From Guadua angustifolia (Eukaryota; Streptophyta; Magnoliopsida; Poales; Poaceae), in contig CM070503.1 in assembly GCA_036346375.1 (NCBI GenBank), positions 1,240,001-1,304,000 on the forward strand: a stretch of 64,000 nucleotides of DNA, written 5' to 3'. Below the pieces are notes generated by a model that worked only from the letters and a program-made list of their open reading frames with translations, was not told the DNA's origin and searched no databases. A program made the position numbers and the translations under genes. Positions 31,914 to 45,266 of this stretch are shown piece by piece (within the stretch, counting starts at the first letter, position 1; each line of letters begins with the position of its first letter).

Positions 31914-32834
31914 ACCACTCAAGGTCAACGGAAGCAAACAAAAGGGGGAAAAAAACACCATCGTTGTTACATGGGTACCTCCTAGTGGCCGCTCGTCCGC
32001 TTCCTTTGCTTCCATGGCAGGTAATCATTGAGTCAATGCCGCCCTCTACCCAACTTGAATCGATTCCGTTGGACAGAATTCACTTGCTGCAGCTTCACTG
32101 TCTCACCGTCTCTGGGAGCGTAGGCTGAGCTCAACGAGATCGATCCTATCCTATCCTTGTTTACTTACTACAAGTGAACCAGAGGGAATAGTACACTCGG
32201 CAGCTAGTATTAGCCGCTAATAGTACACTGCTACGGCTAGTGCTTCCTTCGTCAAGGCTAGTATACATGCAACTCAAGTTTGCAACAGATAAACAATCAT
32301 CCTCCCCTTGTACCACTCAGCTGTATCCTCTCCTTGTAACCAGTCAGTGAAGAGCCTACCTAACCTTAACGAAGAGCCACCGAAATAATAATAATAACCT
32401 AATGACTTGTGTCTGGACGTCCAAAATTTTCGGACACACTGCAACATTTTTTTTATACATGTGCAACATTTCTTATCAACGTGTGCAACAAATTCCTTCG
32501 ACAAACAGTGAAATTCGCTACAGTAAACGGATGTTGCAAGCGTTCAAAAAAAATGTTTCACGCGTCGAAAAAAAAATGTTACAAGAGACGTCTGATGAAG
32601 TGAACACTGAACAGTGATCGAACGTCCGAGTGGTAATATCTCCCTAATAATAACAACAATGGAGTAAGAGGACAAGGAGAGACACGACGTGAACTGGCTA
32701 CATTCCTAATAATACAAGTCTGTCTGTCTGTCATGTCATGTCACACCCTCCTAGCAAGCAAAGGACTTGCACCAAACCCAACATACCCGGACAAAACATA
32801 CCACTAGGATCAACAAAAGAAAAAGGAAAGGGGT
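31914..32834. other. 3' flank of CHR24
   Basis: It contains the presumed 3' UTR of the gene next to 32835. At 32405-32632 an imperfect inverted pair (TGGACGTCCAAAA and CGAACGTCCGAG) encloses a sequence with several GCAACA motifs, possibly a small DNA transposon. No gene is visible. Confidence 0.4.
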
Positions 32835-35800
32835 TTAAACGGACAGTATGTTCTGCATGTCTGCACTGAGGTCATCCAAGCAGATCACTTCGGTCGCCGC
32901 CGCCTTGTCCGACGGCTCAGGACAACAAGACTCGATCAACGTCAGCTTTTCATCCAGTTCGTTTATCTGCCTCCTTATCTTGTCTCCGCCATCGGGCAGC
33001 CTCGACACCAGCGCCTACACCAATTCATCGCTCTCACATTCTAATATATATATATATTGTACAGATTGCAAAATGAGTTGCAAGATCCTTTCAAGAGACT
33101 GAGCTACCGTGTTAGCGAGGGTTTCTGACAGCCGGTTGATTTTAGCCTTGATTTCTTCAGGGCTCTCTGAGCTAGTGTTGCTCGGTGAGTATGTTCGAGC
33201 AGTGAATCGTTCGTCTTTTGGCTTCCACGCATGGGCAGACCTACATAGAAATGAAATAGACAGTCGAGTTTACCGGTCGCACGTACGGGCTCAGTCGCTG
33301 TGAAACCCACTCGTACTGGCTGCAAACAAAGATTGATTGATTGATGCTGCGCTTACCCATTGGCAACATAGTCAGATGAGGATCCCTTGTAGTACTGCTG
33401 CTTGGCCATCATAGGCATGGCTCGAGGATCGCTGCACACAGAAATAGCATAATTATTGCATACAGCTTGGAACATGCCTAGCTGAAGAAATTCTGCAGGC
33501 ATAACAAACGTATGCTACGTGTTGAAGGCAGCAAACGCCAACCTGTCCAGCGCCTCACTCTCATTCAGTGTAGGCAAGATTGCTGTTTTAGAAAATAGGA
33601 GGCTGTGATGGCTCACGCCCGCTATTCCTTGTAGCTCCAAAAACTGTATGTGCTTCCTCAGGGACTCATCCCTGCAAGATAGATTACAGTTTACAAAAGG
33701 AACAAACTTCTCAGCGCTCAACGTAGAATTATCAGCAACTATTGCTCAGGGATCGAGCAGCTCCCCGAACAGAAAATTCATTTGAAAGCAGCTATGTTTT
33801 TCTGGTGTACACCATTATCATGTGCTACCAAACCAAAGACATCTTTTGTGTATCAAAACGCCTACAAAATCCTGGAGGAACCTCCATATTTTTGTGTGCA
33901 CAACCGATTTCCTTTCAAATTTTTGTGAACATGTATTGGAACCTCAGATTGCTTGTGCCAATTATCTACAACAAGCATTAAAGGAAATAACAATAACAAA
34001 CTTTTCAAAGTGCTACGCAGTCAACTCAACAAGATCAAAGTAACCGTGCTAGAATAGAATGGAAATAGACCTCTTACATGGCAAGTTGTTGTCCATGCTC
34101 TTCTTGCAATTGCTTTTGCGTAAGGGAAACATCAAAACCTTGTTGTGGCAGACTAAAAAGCTCTTGGATGTCCTGAAGGTACACATAAGAACTAACCATA
34201 GTGTCCAGTAGGACATTGACCAAACAATAACAAGAAACAGTATCAGGATAAGTACCCTCTTGCTGAAGTAACGTGTTTGTTCTTTGTGCTCTGTGGCTGT
34301 CCTAAACAGAGCCCCCTTGAAGACCTGGAAAAAAAAACATTATATCTCACTGGTCACAGTCTAGCTTTCATTTTACTAAAAAACTTACAAAAGCAATTTC
34401 ACAAAGTGCAAGTTTAAAACTTGAAGCTAGACATGTCCTTGGAAAACATGTCAGTGCACAACCCAGTAGAAAGTGGCACCCAACCCAACATTAGACTCCT
34501 GAGTTTTCTATCAGGAAAAGAGGTTCACTGCAATAAAAAAAATGTTACCAAATTTCACTCCTACAAAGCAAATATTTGTAGTGTCAAGCTACAAAGAAAA
34601 ACACAAGGATATATATAACTAAATATCACCATTTCTAATCATTGCTTCAAAGAATTAGATATGAATGGCACACGTCCAAACAAGTAAAATTCTCGATCAT
34701 ATTTGAACCTGCAATTTGTATATCTTTTCTTCAATGGTTCCAGACGTCATCAACCGGTATACAATCACATCCTTGGTCTGTCCAATTCGATAAGCACGAT
34801 CAACACTTTGATTGTCTGTACTGTAAAAAGAAAAACAAGAGTATGTTAAGGAATAGAAACTTGTAGTGACAAGCAATTCTACAAAAGCAATACACTCAAT
34901 CAAGAAGGTGTTACTCTCCGGGTACCTTGGATTCCAAGCGGGATCAACTACTATGACACGAGCAGCCTTGGTGAGTGTAAGTCCAAGCCCACCAACTTGT
35001 GTGGTCAGCAAAAATATAGGAGCTCCAGGACCCTCTTGGAAGTCCTGGAGGTGGAGGATGCAAATGCATAGTACGTAAGCAACAGAGCAGATATAATTGA
35101 GTCCATGACATAACATAAAAAAGGGAAACACGGAGACAAACCTTCACAATCCTTTCCCTCTCAGAAACCTTGGTGGTACCATCAATGCGCAAAAACCTGT
35201 AGCCCTCTAATAATATAGCTTCCTGTTGCAATAATCAAATACATTACGCTAATAGGCCAAAGTTATAACAAAGAATGTAGCCATGTAGGTAAATCCACGT
35301 TTCAAAAATTATGACAGTACACAAACAGAACAAAAATGGAATTGTAAATGAAGAGTTCAACAACACTTTGGTGCAAATAGGCCAAAGCATCATTGCAGTT
35401 ATATGCACTTTGATGCCAGCAATAGATCATGGATACCAAAAAGCTACTGCTCAAGCTAAGGGCTCATGTTATCAGACGATTTTCTTTTAAATTCTCACAA
35501 ATCAACATACCCCCACCATTACAGGGGGAAAAAAGGCCCAGAATGATGTAGCAATTTGTCATGGGAAATAATGTCTCATGAATATCTTGAGCAGAACTAG
35601 AAGAAAGCCCTAAATTTAAAATACGGAAAGTACATGGCCACACATTTCTGAAATTTCAAAAGAAGATGGGTACAATTTTAGTTTGAAAGTGAAAAATATG
35701 AACAGCAGTTGACAATATAAGCAGCTCCAGGAAAAGAAAGCTCCATTTCATGGAACTAAATGTAACACAATTGCAAACAAAACTGTCATTATTAAATTAC

Positions 35801-38800
35801 AATGGCCATATAACAAATATTGCCAAGAGGAGAAGCCAAGAAAGCTGTTCCTACCAAGGTACTGAAGGAATTGAAAGTAACAGTATTCCAAGACAGCCCA
35901 ACAATTTCAGGTTGCAAGATAAATAAAAGCAACAATATGGTGAATTTAAAAAAAACGAATCGGGCATGCATAGACGATCCTACATATTTGATAGAGAATA
36001 TAACTAAAGAAAATGGTGTGCCAAAACCATAGTTACCGGATTTGTTGTAAACCATAGTCACTAGTTTCTTTAAGCGAACCGATTTAGGGTACGGGGTTTG
36101 TGTTCGCAATGGAGATCGGAAGAAAAGGTGGTGAATCGTGAACCCGAATCCCATATCGTGACTCGGACAAACCGCGTTTCTGGTAACTATGGCCAAAACC
36201 ATTTGATTATCATAGATAACAACAAAAGCCTTATTTTTATTTGATAATGAAAATAAAAAGATAATTGCTAACCAAGTAGTTTTATTTCACTACCAAACAG
36301 GATTTGAATGTGATGCGGCTCTTCTGATGTACACAAATGTCCAAGTGACAATAATGTGTACACATTTTAGTTTCAATATACATTCGCTTGAAGAAACTGG
36401 TGTGTATCAGTGTTACTTGGACACAAACAAGAGATTCGGGGTGTCCGATTCAGCAAAAATTTTCAGACACAGGAAATGCTACTTGAAATCGGACACGGGT
36501 GTCGAAAGACAACTCGGATTCGAGGTGCCCAATTCGACAAAAAAAATTTGAACACGGGTGTCTAAGTAACACTGGTGTGTATGTGATTCTCCAATTACAT
36601 TGTTTATCATGTATGTCAAGACACAAGAGTGACAAGATGTCATGCACTGTAAAGCAAACCAGGAGTAACATAACAAGAACAGACCTGAATAAGGTTTAGC
36701 ATTTTACGAGTCTGCGAAAAGATTAAAACATGGTGTCCCTCTTCAACAAGATTCCGCTGCAACATTAGACATTAACCATTTGAATTTAAATAAACAAATA
36801 CACTGCTACCAACTGATATGGGCATGCATCAAATAATGCTTACCAACAAGGACATGATAAAAGATAACTTGCATGAGACATCCTGACCAATTTGCAGTGC
36901 ATCATCATCATCAGCCATATCTGCAAGGTTCATGGCCATTTTCTCGACCATTCCCATTTCCTGATTATTTAACATTGCATCCATGCCTTCCAAAACACCC
37001 TCAGCGGCTCTCTTAGTTAATAGCAGTGGGTGATCGCATATTTTCTTCAATATCTGTTTATAAGAAGAAAAAGTATGAAACAAACATAATTGCACCAAGG
37101 AACACCAACATTTGAAATGTTCCTTTTAAAATTTAGGCCATTAAGCTACAAGAGAATGTGCATCACAGAAACAACACTATTCACAAGACCATATGATGAG
37201 TAAATGCCACCTCCCATAAAAATTATATGATGAGCATATGTGGAAAAATATTGGTGAGTAAATGCCAAAGGATGCAGGCAACATGAGGACAAATAAAGGT
37301 AAACAGAACCAGAACAAAGAAAAAGCTTTGAAGGTGATGCTTACCGTGATTGCAGCCAAGGGTGATCCCTGCATTGATGAATGAACTAGTTCGCTGTTCA
37401 GAAAAGCTTCATATAATTGCCTCTGCACCCAAAAGAAAGAAATAGAAAAATCACCACTAACCAATAACTCAACCAGTTTTGCATCAATGACACCAAAAAT
37501 TGTACCTGGCAAGATGTTAATTTCAGCCAGATAATTAGCTCAGTCTTCTTAGCTAGCTTTGCATCTTCTGTTGAGCCACTATCAAGGAACACTTCACTTT
37601 TCATGCGCCGCAAAAAGTATGGCTTTATCCGTTCTCTTAATTCCTGTGAAGAATAGTCAAGTACCAAACCAAAAACCACATATTATAACATGTTTAGTGC
37701 AACAGACTTAAAGTAATAATCTGCAAGGATGGGTGGCATTTCAACAACAAAATGCAGCAAACTGAAATGGCTTAATCTCACTGGCTTGCCCTCTCACGGC
37801 TTTTAGTTAATCTGGAATCTGAATGCAATCTATATGCAGCACTTCACAAATCAAATCAAAGACGAATCATGAATTACTACTTTGCTCATATATGAATGCA
37901 GACTCTGTAATAAGAACTTTGTTGGTGTTTAACTTGTGATTTTCTCAGCAAAATAATGATAACAAAAAATAATGCTGTTGCACAGGCTGGAATATAACAA
38001 ACACTATAACCTTTTACAATACAAAATACCAACATAGATGAACATCCGGATCTCCGAATTAACAACTACATAAAACAATGAGGAAACACTAAACTTGTCT
38101 GACCACAACAATAACAGGAAACAGGACACACATGCCAATGCCATCCATCGCTTATTTGAACACAAACCCAGGTTAAAAAAAATAGTACCTTTGCTACATT
38201 TGAGCCTACATGCTTCTCTCGGTTGGTAGCATTCTTGTCATTTCCTCGAAGGATAGCTATCTCATACCTTGTTTTGAACCTGTCATAATCTTGAGAAATA
38301 AATGACACTAAATTGTGTAAAATCAAGCAACATCAGAAATGCAGAAAAATAATGGGAGTAAGTGAATTACTCCTCCTTGTCACCCAAGACTTCCGGGCAA
38401 CAGAAATAGAATAGAGCCCACATTTCCTGAAAGAATAATCAGTTTTACTTGCATTGGTAATAAGAAGACAAAGCATATAACATGCCAAGTACAAGCTTCA
38501 GGAATTTCAGAAAGGGTGGTACCTTCAAATTATTTTGTATAGGTGTTCCACTAATGACAATGCGATGGACACAAGGTATTTGAAATAAACTTTGTGCCCT
38601 TTGTGTCTTTGGGTTCTTGATAATATGCCCCTCATCAAGAATAACATAGTTCCATAATGTTTCTTCATCATCGTCCTCAGCACCATTGTAGAAGTTACCT
38701 CTTATCAGCTTGTAATTGTTCCGGACAATGTCATACGTTGTTAGAAGGATACCACCCTCCTGTCGAAAAACAATAATATGTAAAATTAGCTGCTAAGTTT

Positions 38801-41013
38801 CAATAAAATATCTTGGAAAAACCAGGTATTCTTTTAAACAACGCTGTGTACAAATGAATCTCTGCTAAAAAAATTAAACTGTTAGGACACCCAAGTACTA
38901 CAAAACTCAAACTTGGAACAAGCCAGGTGTGAATGATCCTAATGGAAGACAAATATATGTTAGGAGACCCAACCTTGAAGGCATATTGAAGCTCATAGTT
39001 GCGAACATTTGCGCTTGGGCCAGAGTAGCTGTCAGAAGAAAAGGGATATACAATTAACACTGAACCACTGTCAATTTGATAAAACATATATGCCTATATA
39101 GAAGATCCTACTCTCTGATCTTCTCTCTGAGGCCCACAACTGAAAGTTCCTTAATCCAATGAGTCAGAAGTGTCTTTGGGGCAACAACTAGCACTCTCTT
39201 GATTAAACGGGTATGAAACAATCCGGCCAGGAAAGCAGAAACCTGCGCAACAAAAAAATAAGGATGCAAGTACTCTTTAGTGGATTGCACTCACATTGCA
39301 CCACTTCAAATTCATAATAGGCAGTGGCTAAAGGAAAAAGGTGTCAATGTAATTTGCACCACGAAGCTAATTAGGAAACCACTGTAGTCTCACTTGTGAT
39401 AGCAAGAAAAGAGCTCTATTCTTCTGTCGGATGAAAGTTGCTTTCAGTTTCATAAATGCAGGAACTAAACAGCACAAAAGATTCAGGTATTCACAATTTA
39501 TGTATTCTACTACCAAAAATGAAGGTAAACAAAAGCCTCCCCTGATCCTACCATTAATTGGGGATGGGGAAGGGGGGGGGGGACCCAGTCAATAGTTAAA
39601 GTCCTGAGATACAAGGGGGTAACCAACTAGCATCAATGCTACCACGAGATATTATCATGAGCCTTGTTGCAATCAAACAACAATATAATAAGAAAACTTA
39701 AACATAAACGGAATTAGAAGCAAAATGAAGGGTTTCACCTGCATGGTCTTCCCAAGGCCCATGTCATCCCCTAGGATCCCTCCAGTTCCCCTGCAATGCA
39801 GAACCCAAAGCCACCTGAGGCCTTCACGCTGGTGGGGGTAAAGCATCTTAAATATCCTTCCTGGGAGCTTGTAAGCCTTCAACATTACACCACTTCCGGT
39901 GGGATCCATCTTGAAGTCCTCCGTCTTCTCCCAGCCAACATCCTCAGCATGGTTCTCAACAAGCCTACAGTTTTCCTTCTCCTTGCCCGCATCGTTGTTG
40001 TCGTCGTCTGCATCATAATCCCCAAACTTTGAGGCCTTGGGCACCCTCCTTGTCACCTTGCCAAGGCCATATGCTCCTTTTACTTTCATCTTATCAGCAT
40101 TGCCATAATCCCCAGAAGAAGAGGCCTTCAAGGCCCTACTGCTTGCCTCTTTAACAGCATAAGCTCCTGTTGCTTTCTCCTCCTCATCAACCCCATCATC
40201 ATCACAGTCCACAAAAGATGAGGGCTTTGATACCCTACTTTGCCCATCCTTAATGCCGTAAGCTCCTACTATGTGTTGCTTGGCCTTGTCATTGGCCTCC
40301 TCACCTCGATACCTATAGAACGAGGCAATCGGAGGTTCTGGTTTCTTCACCTTAGTATCATATATCGTGATCACCGCAGCTTCATCCGAGCTAGAAACCT
40401 CAAGGGGCAAGGGGTTTCCATCTGCATCCGGATCTGCCCCTTTGGGTGCCTTGTCAGGGGTGGAATCCAGTGAATACGCGGCACTGTTGTAATGCCCCGC
40501 ATCTGGGTCTGTGATGGCGCACGGCAGGGGGGCCAGTTGGGATTTGGGCCTTGCTTTGGGCCTGTCCACCGAGAGAGAATCGAGGCGGGTGGTGAGATCG
40601 TCTAGTATGTCGCGGATGCTGTCGTCGTCGGCAGCGTCGTCGGCGGCGGAAAGCTTGCATAGGCGGCGGCGGCCGGCGAGCTTGACCATCCTGGCTTGGG
40701 CCTCTGCGACGAGAGCGGGGCAAGAAGAAGGAAGAGTTAGCAACAAGTAGTATGATTGATTGATTGACGGCGAACAAACCACGGATCGATCTATACGGAA
40801 AGAGAAAGAGAGATAGATACCTGGAGGCGGAGGATCGGGGTCGGGGTTAGGGTTTTGGGAGCGAGGGCGGCTGCGGGTGAGGCGGAGGAGACGGTCGTTG
40901 AGGCCGTTGGGCGTCGGGGCGGCGGGAGGAGGGTTAGGGTTGCGGCGATTGGCGGTGGCGTCGTCCTCGAGGTCCAGGTCGCCGCAGATGTCGAAGGGTG
41001 GAGGAGACGCCAT
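32835..41013 (-). CDS. CHR24: SWI2/SNF2 chromatin-remodelling ATPase, CHR24 / ERCC6-like
   Basis: Twenty coding exons, 3219 bases, 1072 residues: 41013-40821, 40703-39739, 39242-39112, 39028-38974, 38759-38523, 38426-38371, 38279-38189, 37643-37506, 37422-37345, 37053-36844, 36756-36685, 35222-35142, 35044-34926, 34820-34709, 34324-34256, 34172-34078, 33671-33543, 33431-33357, 33240-33108, 33014-32835. All introns are GT/AG and all phases agree. The acidic, low-complexity N-terminus (1-330) precedes the ATPase. Motif I GDDMGLGKT (376-384), motif II DEGH (490-493), SGTPIQNN (518-525) and motif VI QSVDRAYRIGQ (813-823) are intact, so ATP-driven DNA translocation is expected in the nucleus. Length and order match Arabidopsis CHR24. 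The start at 41013 is preferred because MASPPP fits the family; an in-frame ATG at 41088 would add 25 residues. Exons 14-16 have decayed copies downstream. Confidence 0.93.
36028..36191. mobile_element. MITE-like inverted-repeat element in CHR24 intron 11
   Basis: AACCATAGTTACCGG at the left and CTGGTAACTATGGCC at the right are near-perfect inverted repeats. The interior is non-coding. The superfamily is unclear. Confidence 0.5.
36408..36574. mobile_element. Second MITE-like element in CHR24 intron 11
   Basis: Inverted arms CAGTGTTACTTGGACAC (36408-36424) and GTGTCTAAGTAACACTG (36558-36574) differ at one base. The interior has repeated CGGACAC/GGTGTC motifs. Confidence 0.55.
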
Positions 41014-41239
41014 CGATTGCTTCGCTCTGGGAAGGGAATGGAATACGGAGGAGGACAAGAGTTGGATGGATGAGGAGGAGCAAGGCAAGACGACGACGAA
41101 ATGGGTTCAAATTTCGAATAGCCTCCCTCCACTGCAGCGGCGCAACCGGCAACCTCCACATTTTTCCCGTATTAGCTGCATCATTTTTTTTTTCGTTCCG
41201 TAAAAATTACCGAAATAGCCTCCACTGCAGCGGCAGAAC

Positions 41240-42715
41240 TGCGCGAATTACCGGAATTTTAAAATTTCGCCCAACCCTCGGATTTCGGGTCACCATGAAA
41301 TCTAAATTACTAGGCAAATTTAAAAATTTTAAATTACTACAGTAATTTCATTTTTTTCTAGAACATTTTGTCCAAACCGGCCGAAATTTCGGGATTTGAA
41401 ACTGGATTTTGCTGCTTTATGGCCGAATTTGACCGCATTCGGTCCAATAACCCTTAAAAAAGTTATCTTCTATCAAAATTTGTTGGAAAACTGAATTTTT
41501 GAGATATTTTATAAATTTTAGCAGAAACACTATCAGATTTTTATACAATTTTGCAAGCTTGATAATTATCTTAAAATTTTATGATATTATTTTTATAGTG
41601 TAGGATACACAAAAATTTTCAAAATAATTGAACTTCATTTGTTATCTTTAAAAAATCAAAAATAGGATAAACATAATTAGGATAGTAACCTTGTCAGAAT
41701 TTTATAAATTTGCTCGAGTGTGATCATGATTCAAAATTTTTATGAGGTCTTAAAAGTTTCCTCACTACCATTGTATAAAATTTTCAAAAATTTTAAACTT
41801 TTTTGTTTACTCAATCAAATCTATGTAAGAATTAAACTTCATTTGATATATTTCAAAAATGAAAAGGAGAAATAACATCAACGGTACAGTGCTTTGTAAG
41901 AATTTTATAAATTCACCAGAGTTAGATCATAATTTAAAATTTTTATGAGATATTAAGAATTCCTTAGCATCATTCTTTAAAATTTTCAAAAATTCTAAAC
42001 CTTTTTTTGTTGTTAAAACAAATATATGTATTGATCATCCGGCTTTTATTATCACGTAGCACTATCAGAATTTTTGAACATTCTTGAAGCTTGATCATCA
42101 TCTAAAAAATTTATTGAAACATTAATGATACATTAGGACCATTCACAAATATTTTAAAAAAAATTTAACATGATTTGAACTATTTTTCATGTTGTTTAAT
42201 TTTACCGATAAAGCTTTTAACAGGACAGTAGCACTCTCCGAATTTTTAAAAATTCAAATGTTTGATCATCATCTGAAAATTTTATGAGAATATTATGGAT
42301 GTGTCAGGACCATCCACAAAAAAATTCAAGATTTTCTAACCTTGTTTGTTCTAATTTTCATTCAGTTCAAACCCGCTAGTCAGCGTTTTATCATGACAGT
42401 AGCAATGTTTGAATTTTTAAAATTTATCAGATTTGATAATCATCTAAAATTTTTGTGGGAATATCACTGATGTGTTAGGACTCTCCAAAAAATTAAAATT
42501 TTTATCATCGTTTGACTCACTTTTTGGCCATGCAAAACCGCTAAAATTTTATCTATTTCGTCTGAAATTCGGATTTTTTGATTGCAAATGGACCGGATTT
42601 GAATTTTGATTTTTGAATTTGCTAAGGTTTGTTCAAAACATATACTGAGATTTCGGCAAAATTTCGGATTTTAGTCCCAAGATTTTATCTGAAAACGAAG
42701 TTTGAATCCTGGTCA
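41240..42715 (-). repeat. AT-rich repeat upstream of CHR24, inverted partner of 17171-18400
   Basis: The reverse complement matches 17171-18400 over most of its length. It begins 230 bases upstream of the CHR24 start codon and may border the promoter. The end 42630-42715 has AAATTTCGG motifs similar to those near 41265, as in a terminal inverted repeat. No coding capacity. Confidence 0.65.
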
Positions 42716-43770
42716 AAATAAAAGCATGCCATGGGAAGCAGCGCTTCTACACTGCAATTGGGATGCAGCGCACTGGCTCCGCTGCTTTGGCTAAAAATTT
42801 CCACACAAACCATGCAGTGTATACTACATAGTAGACGGTACTTTTAGAAATTTTCACTGTACTAGCCTGTTGAAAATTTTTATTACGAAAATAGCCTATG
42901 TTCGCAGGTATTTGCTAAAATAGCCCTTTTCACACCGCTCAACCGCTACAGTGGGTAAAAACCACGGTCGGGAGGCGCTACACACAAATGCAGTGCTCTA
43001 AGAGCGCTGCACTAGTTAAAAGTTTTTTATTTTTAAATTTAAAATATTAAAATAAATCTTTTTAAAAAATATAAAAAATCTATTTTGAAAGGAGCTGCAG
43101 ATGATTGTTCACTGATTAGCCCCGGTCAGACCGTAACAAGACGGTATCGTCACCATTCAAACTTTCACACTAACACAAAACAAAAACAGGAAGAGATGAT
43201 CTCTTACACTTTCCCTTAGCCAATACAGCATCATATCCATGCCATCTTTTCATCATCAGCAAGCAAGCAAGCAGGGCTAGGGGTAGGGGAACAAACTCGA
43301 AACTTGTGAATTAAATAAGCACTCGAAAACTCGTCTCGAAGTCATTCTTTAACAAGTCAAGTCGAGTTAGGTTTTGAACTTGTTAAAATGATGAGTTAAA
43401 CGAGTCAATGAATCTAATGATCCCAAATCCCCGTCCCCATTCGGCTACCCCCAAAATCCCCGATCGGCTAAGTCCCCAAGTTCGGCAACTCGGACCTCCA
43501 CCTCCAAGCTCCCGTTGGGCCCTCGCCCCCCCTCGCCCTTGCTCCTGCTGCCGCCTCCCTTCTCTTGCTCGCGACGCCGCTGTACTCCACTTTGCAAATT
43601 AAGACGAATGTTTGTTAACATTTCTTAGGACTAATTAAGAACTAACCAATCAGTTTTTAGGTTCGCATCATGGCAAGGCTGGAGGCTGATCGCCCAATGG
43701 TTAAGTTGAGCAAACGCAATCAGAGAGCGAACAACTAAACATGCAGGTAAAACCCAAAGGAGCTAATTTC
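42716..43770. other. Intergenic stretch
   Basis: 42760-43030 has short repeats around GCAGTG and AATAGCC. 43408-43602 is a Pro/Ser-rich open frame without family resemblance. No gene is visible. Confidence 0.5.
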
Positions 43771-43771
43771 A

Positions 43772-45266
43772 TTACAATTGTTGAGATTGTTCTGGCATAT
43801 GGGAAAATAGGAACAAAGAAGAAATGAAGAAAACAAAAAGAAGCGGCCTGGGCCAACAGTCGTCGTTGGCGACATGGATGTGCCCATCCTCCTCCTCAAC
43901 CTCCGGCTCCGCTGCCACCGCGTCGAGGTCTGGGCCCTCCACCGCCATCATGCTGACGATGTGCTCCGCAGCCTTGTGCAAGCGCGCCTGCGTTGGGCCT
44001 CGTCTCACTCAATGCCGTCTGCAACGGTCATTGGGTTGAAGGCGGCGTCACGGCTGGCGTAGCACGCCAGCACGAAGGTCGCGGTGGCCATGGCAACTTC
44101 GCCCCTTCTGGGACGGAGCGGCGACCATGGCGGCCGTGGGGTCGAGAGCGCCTGGCAGCCCGAGTGATGCAGTGGGCGTACTGCATCGCCATGGGCTCGA
44201 GCGGCTCCTGAAGATCTACGCCCAATGGCTCCAAGGCCCTCGCCATGCGCCGGTAAGATGGCCGGAGCATGACCGCAAGATTGTGCAGCGCGCGGCGCTG
44301 CTCCTCTGCCGTCTGCCTCTGCGCTGCCTCAGCCTCCTGCGCCCGGGCGAGCAGGGTTGCCCCAGTGGCCCTCTCTTGGGCCAGCAAGGCCTCCTTCCTC
44401 TCCAGCTCCCCGCGCAACGCCGCCACCTGTTGCGCCACATGGGCTTGCGCCGGTGGTCACTCGAGGAGGGTGTTGTGCACGTGAGCGCCGCCAAGCTTCA
44501 AGGCAGCGGCAGACTCAAGCCGATGGGCGCGGGCGAGGACTATCGAGGGAAGCGAAGTCTTGGCACCAGCGACATCGATCCGGCTGCCGAGCCACTAGGT
44601 CGCCTTGAGCGAAGTCCCCATCGTCGTTGGCGCCGCGATGTCTGCGCCATGGGGCACTGATGGGCATCTCGGCGACTTGAAGTGAAGGAGGTAGCTAGAA
44701 TCGTGAGCACCGGCCGGTACCAAAGAATGCCAGTTAGAGTCGCCGCCGCTAGAGTTGGCGCTGGCGGAGTCGGTGCCGATGAGGACGGCGCCGTAGGAGT
44801 CGGCGTCGGTGCAACCGGCGCCGAGGAGGAGCGACGGGTGTCGCCGCCCCAGATGAAGATGCCACCGCTCTGGGTGCGCTTGTCGAAGCGGCGGAGTCAG
44901 TGGCAACAGGAGCTTAGCCCCCGGCACGAGCCCACTTGGGGTCCGCGCCCGGGGCATCCGGAGCGATTGACCGTTTGCCTGCGCTCCGATCATCGGCCCG
45001 GGACTGGTCCCTAATCACCAAGGGGCCGCGGGCTGGCACCACGGCGGACCAATGGAGTCCATCGCCGGGAACAATTGGATGATCCGAAGGCGCTCTGCGA
45101 ACTCCAGATCGCAGAGCGGTCGGGCCTCGACCGAAAAGTCCAGGCCGCTCGGCACTGGCGGGAGCAGCCCGAATAGGCATCTTGAGATGGCAGGGCCATC
45201 CGCTCCTTGAAGGTGTTCGATGAAACGACAAAGGGCTGTCCGTATGCATTCAACCATCTTATCCAC
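43772..45266 (-). pseudogene. Gypsy-associated coding remnant with coiled-coil segment
   Basis: Several GC-rich open frames overlap. One minus-strand product, from 44438, reads AQQVAALRGELERKEALLAQ and ARAQEAEAAQRQTAEEQRRA, a coiled coil of the kind found in the C-terminal part of antisense ORFs of Tat-type gypsy elements. Another, at 44008-43772, ends with acidic residues. A third, at 45266-45015, reads CRFIEHLQGADGPAIS. Frames change repeatedly and no clear domain is complete. The retrotransposon origin is an inference from composition and coiled-coil style, not from a firm match. Confidence 0.4.

Noticed and set aside
39796..40777. Open frames on both strands across CHR24 exon 2
   Set aside because: They are out-of-frame shadows of a 965-base exon with good phase support.
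41014..41088. CHR24 start at the upstream ATG (41088)
   Set aside because: It would add a Ser-rich stretch of 25 residues; MASPPP at 41013 fits better with the family, although the upstream ATG is in frame and cannot be excluded.
44127..44660. 177-codon plus-strand frame
   Set aside because: It shadows the GC-rich minus-strand remnant and shows no motif.
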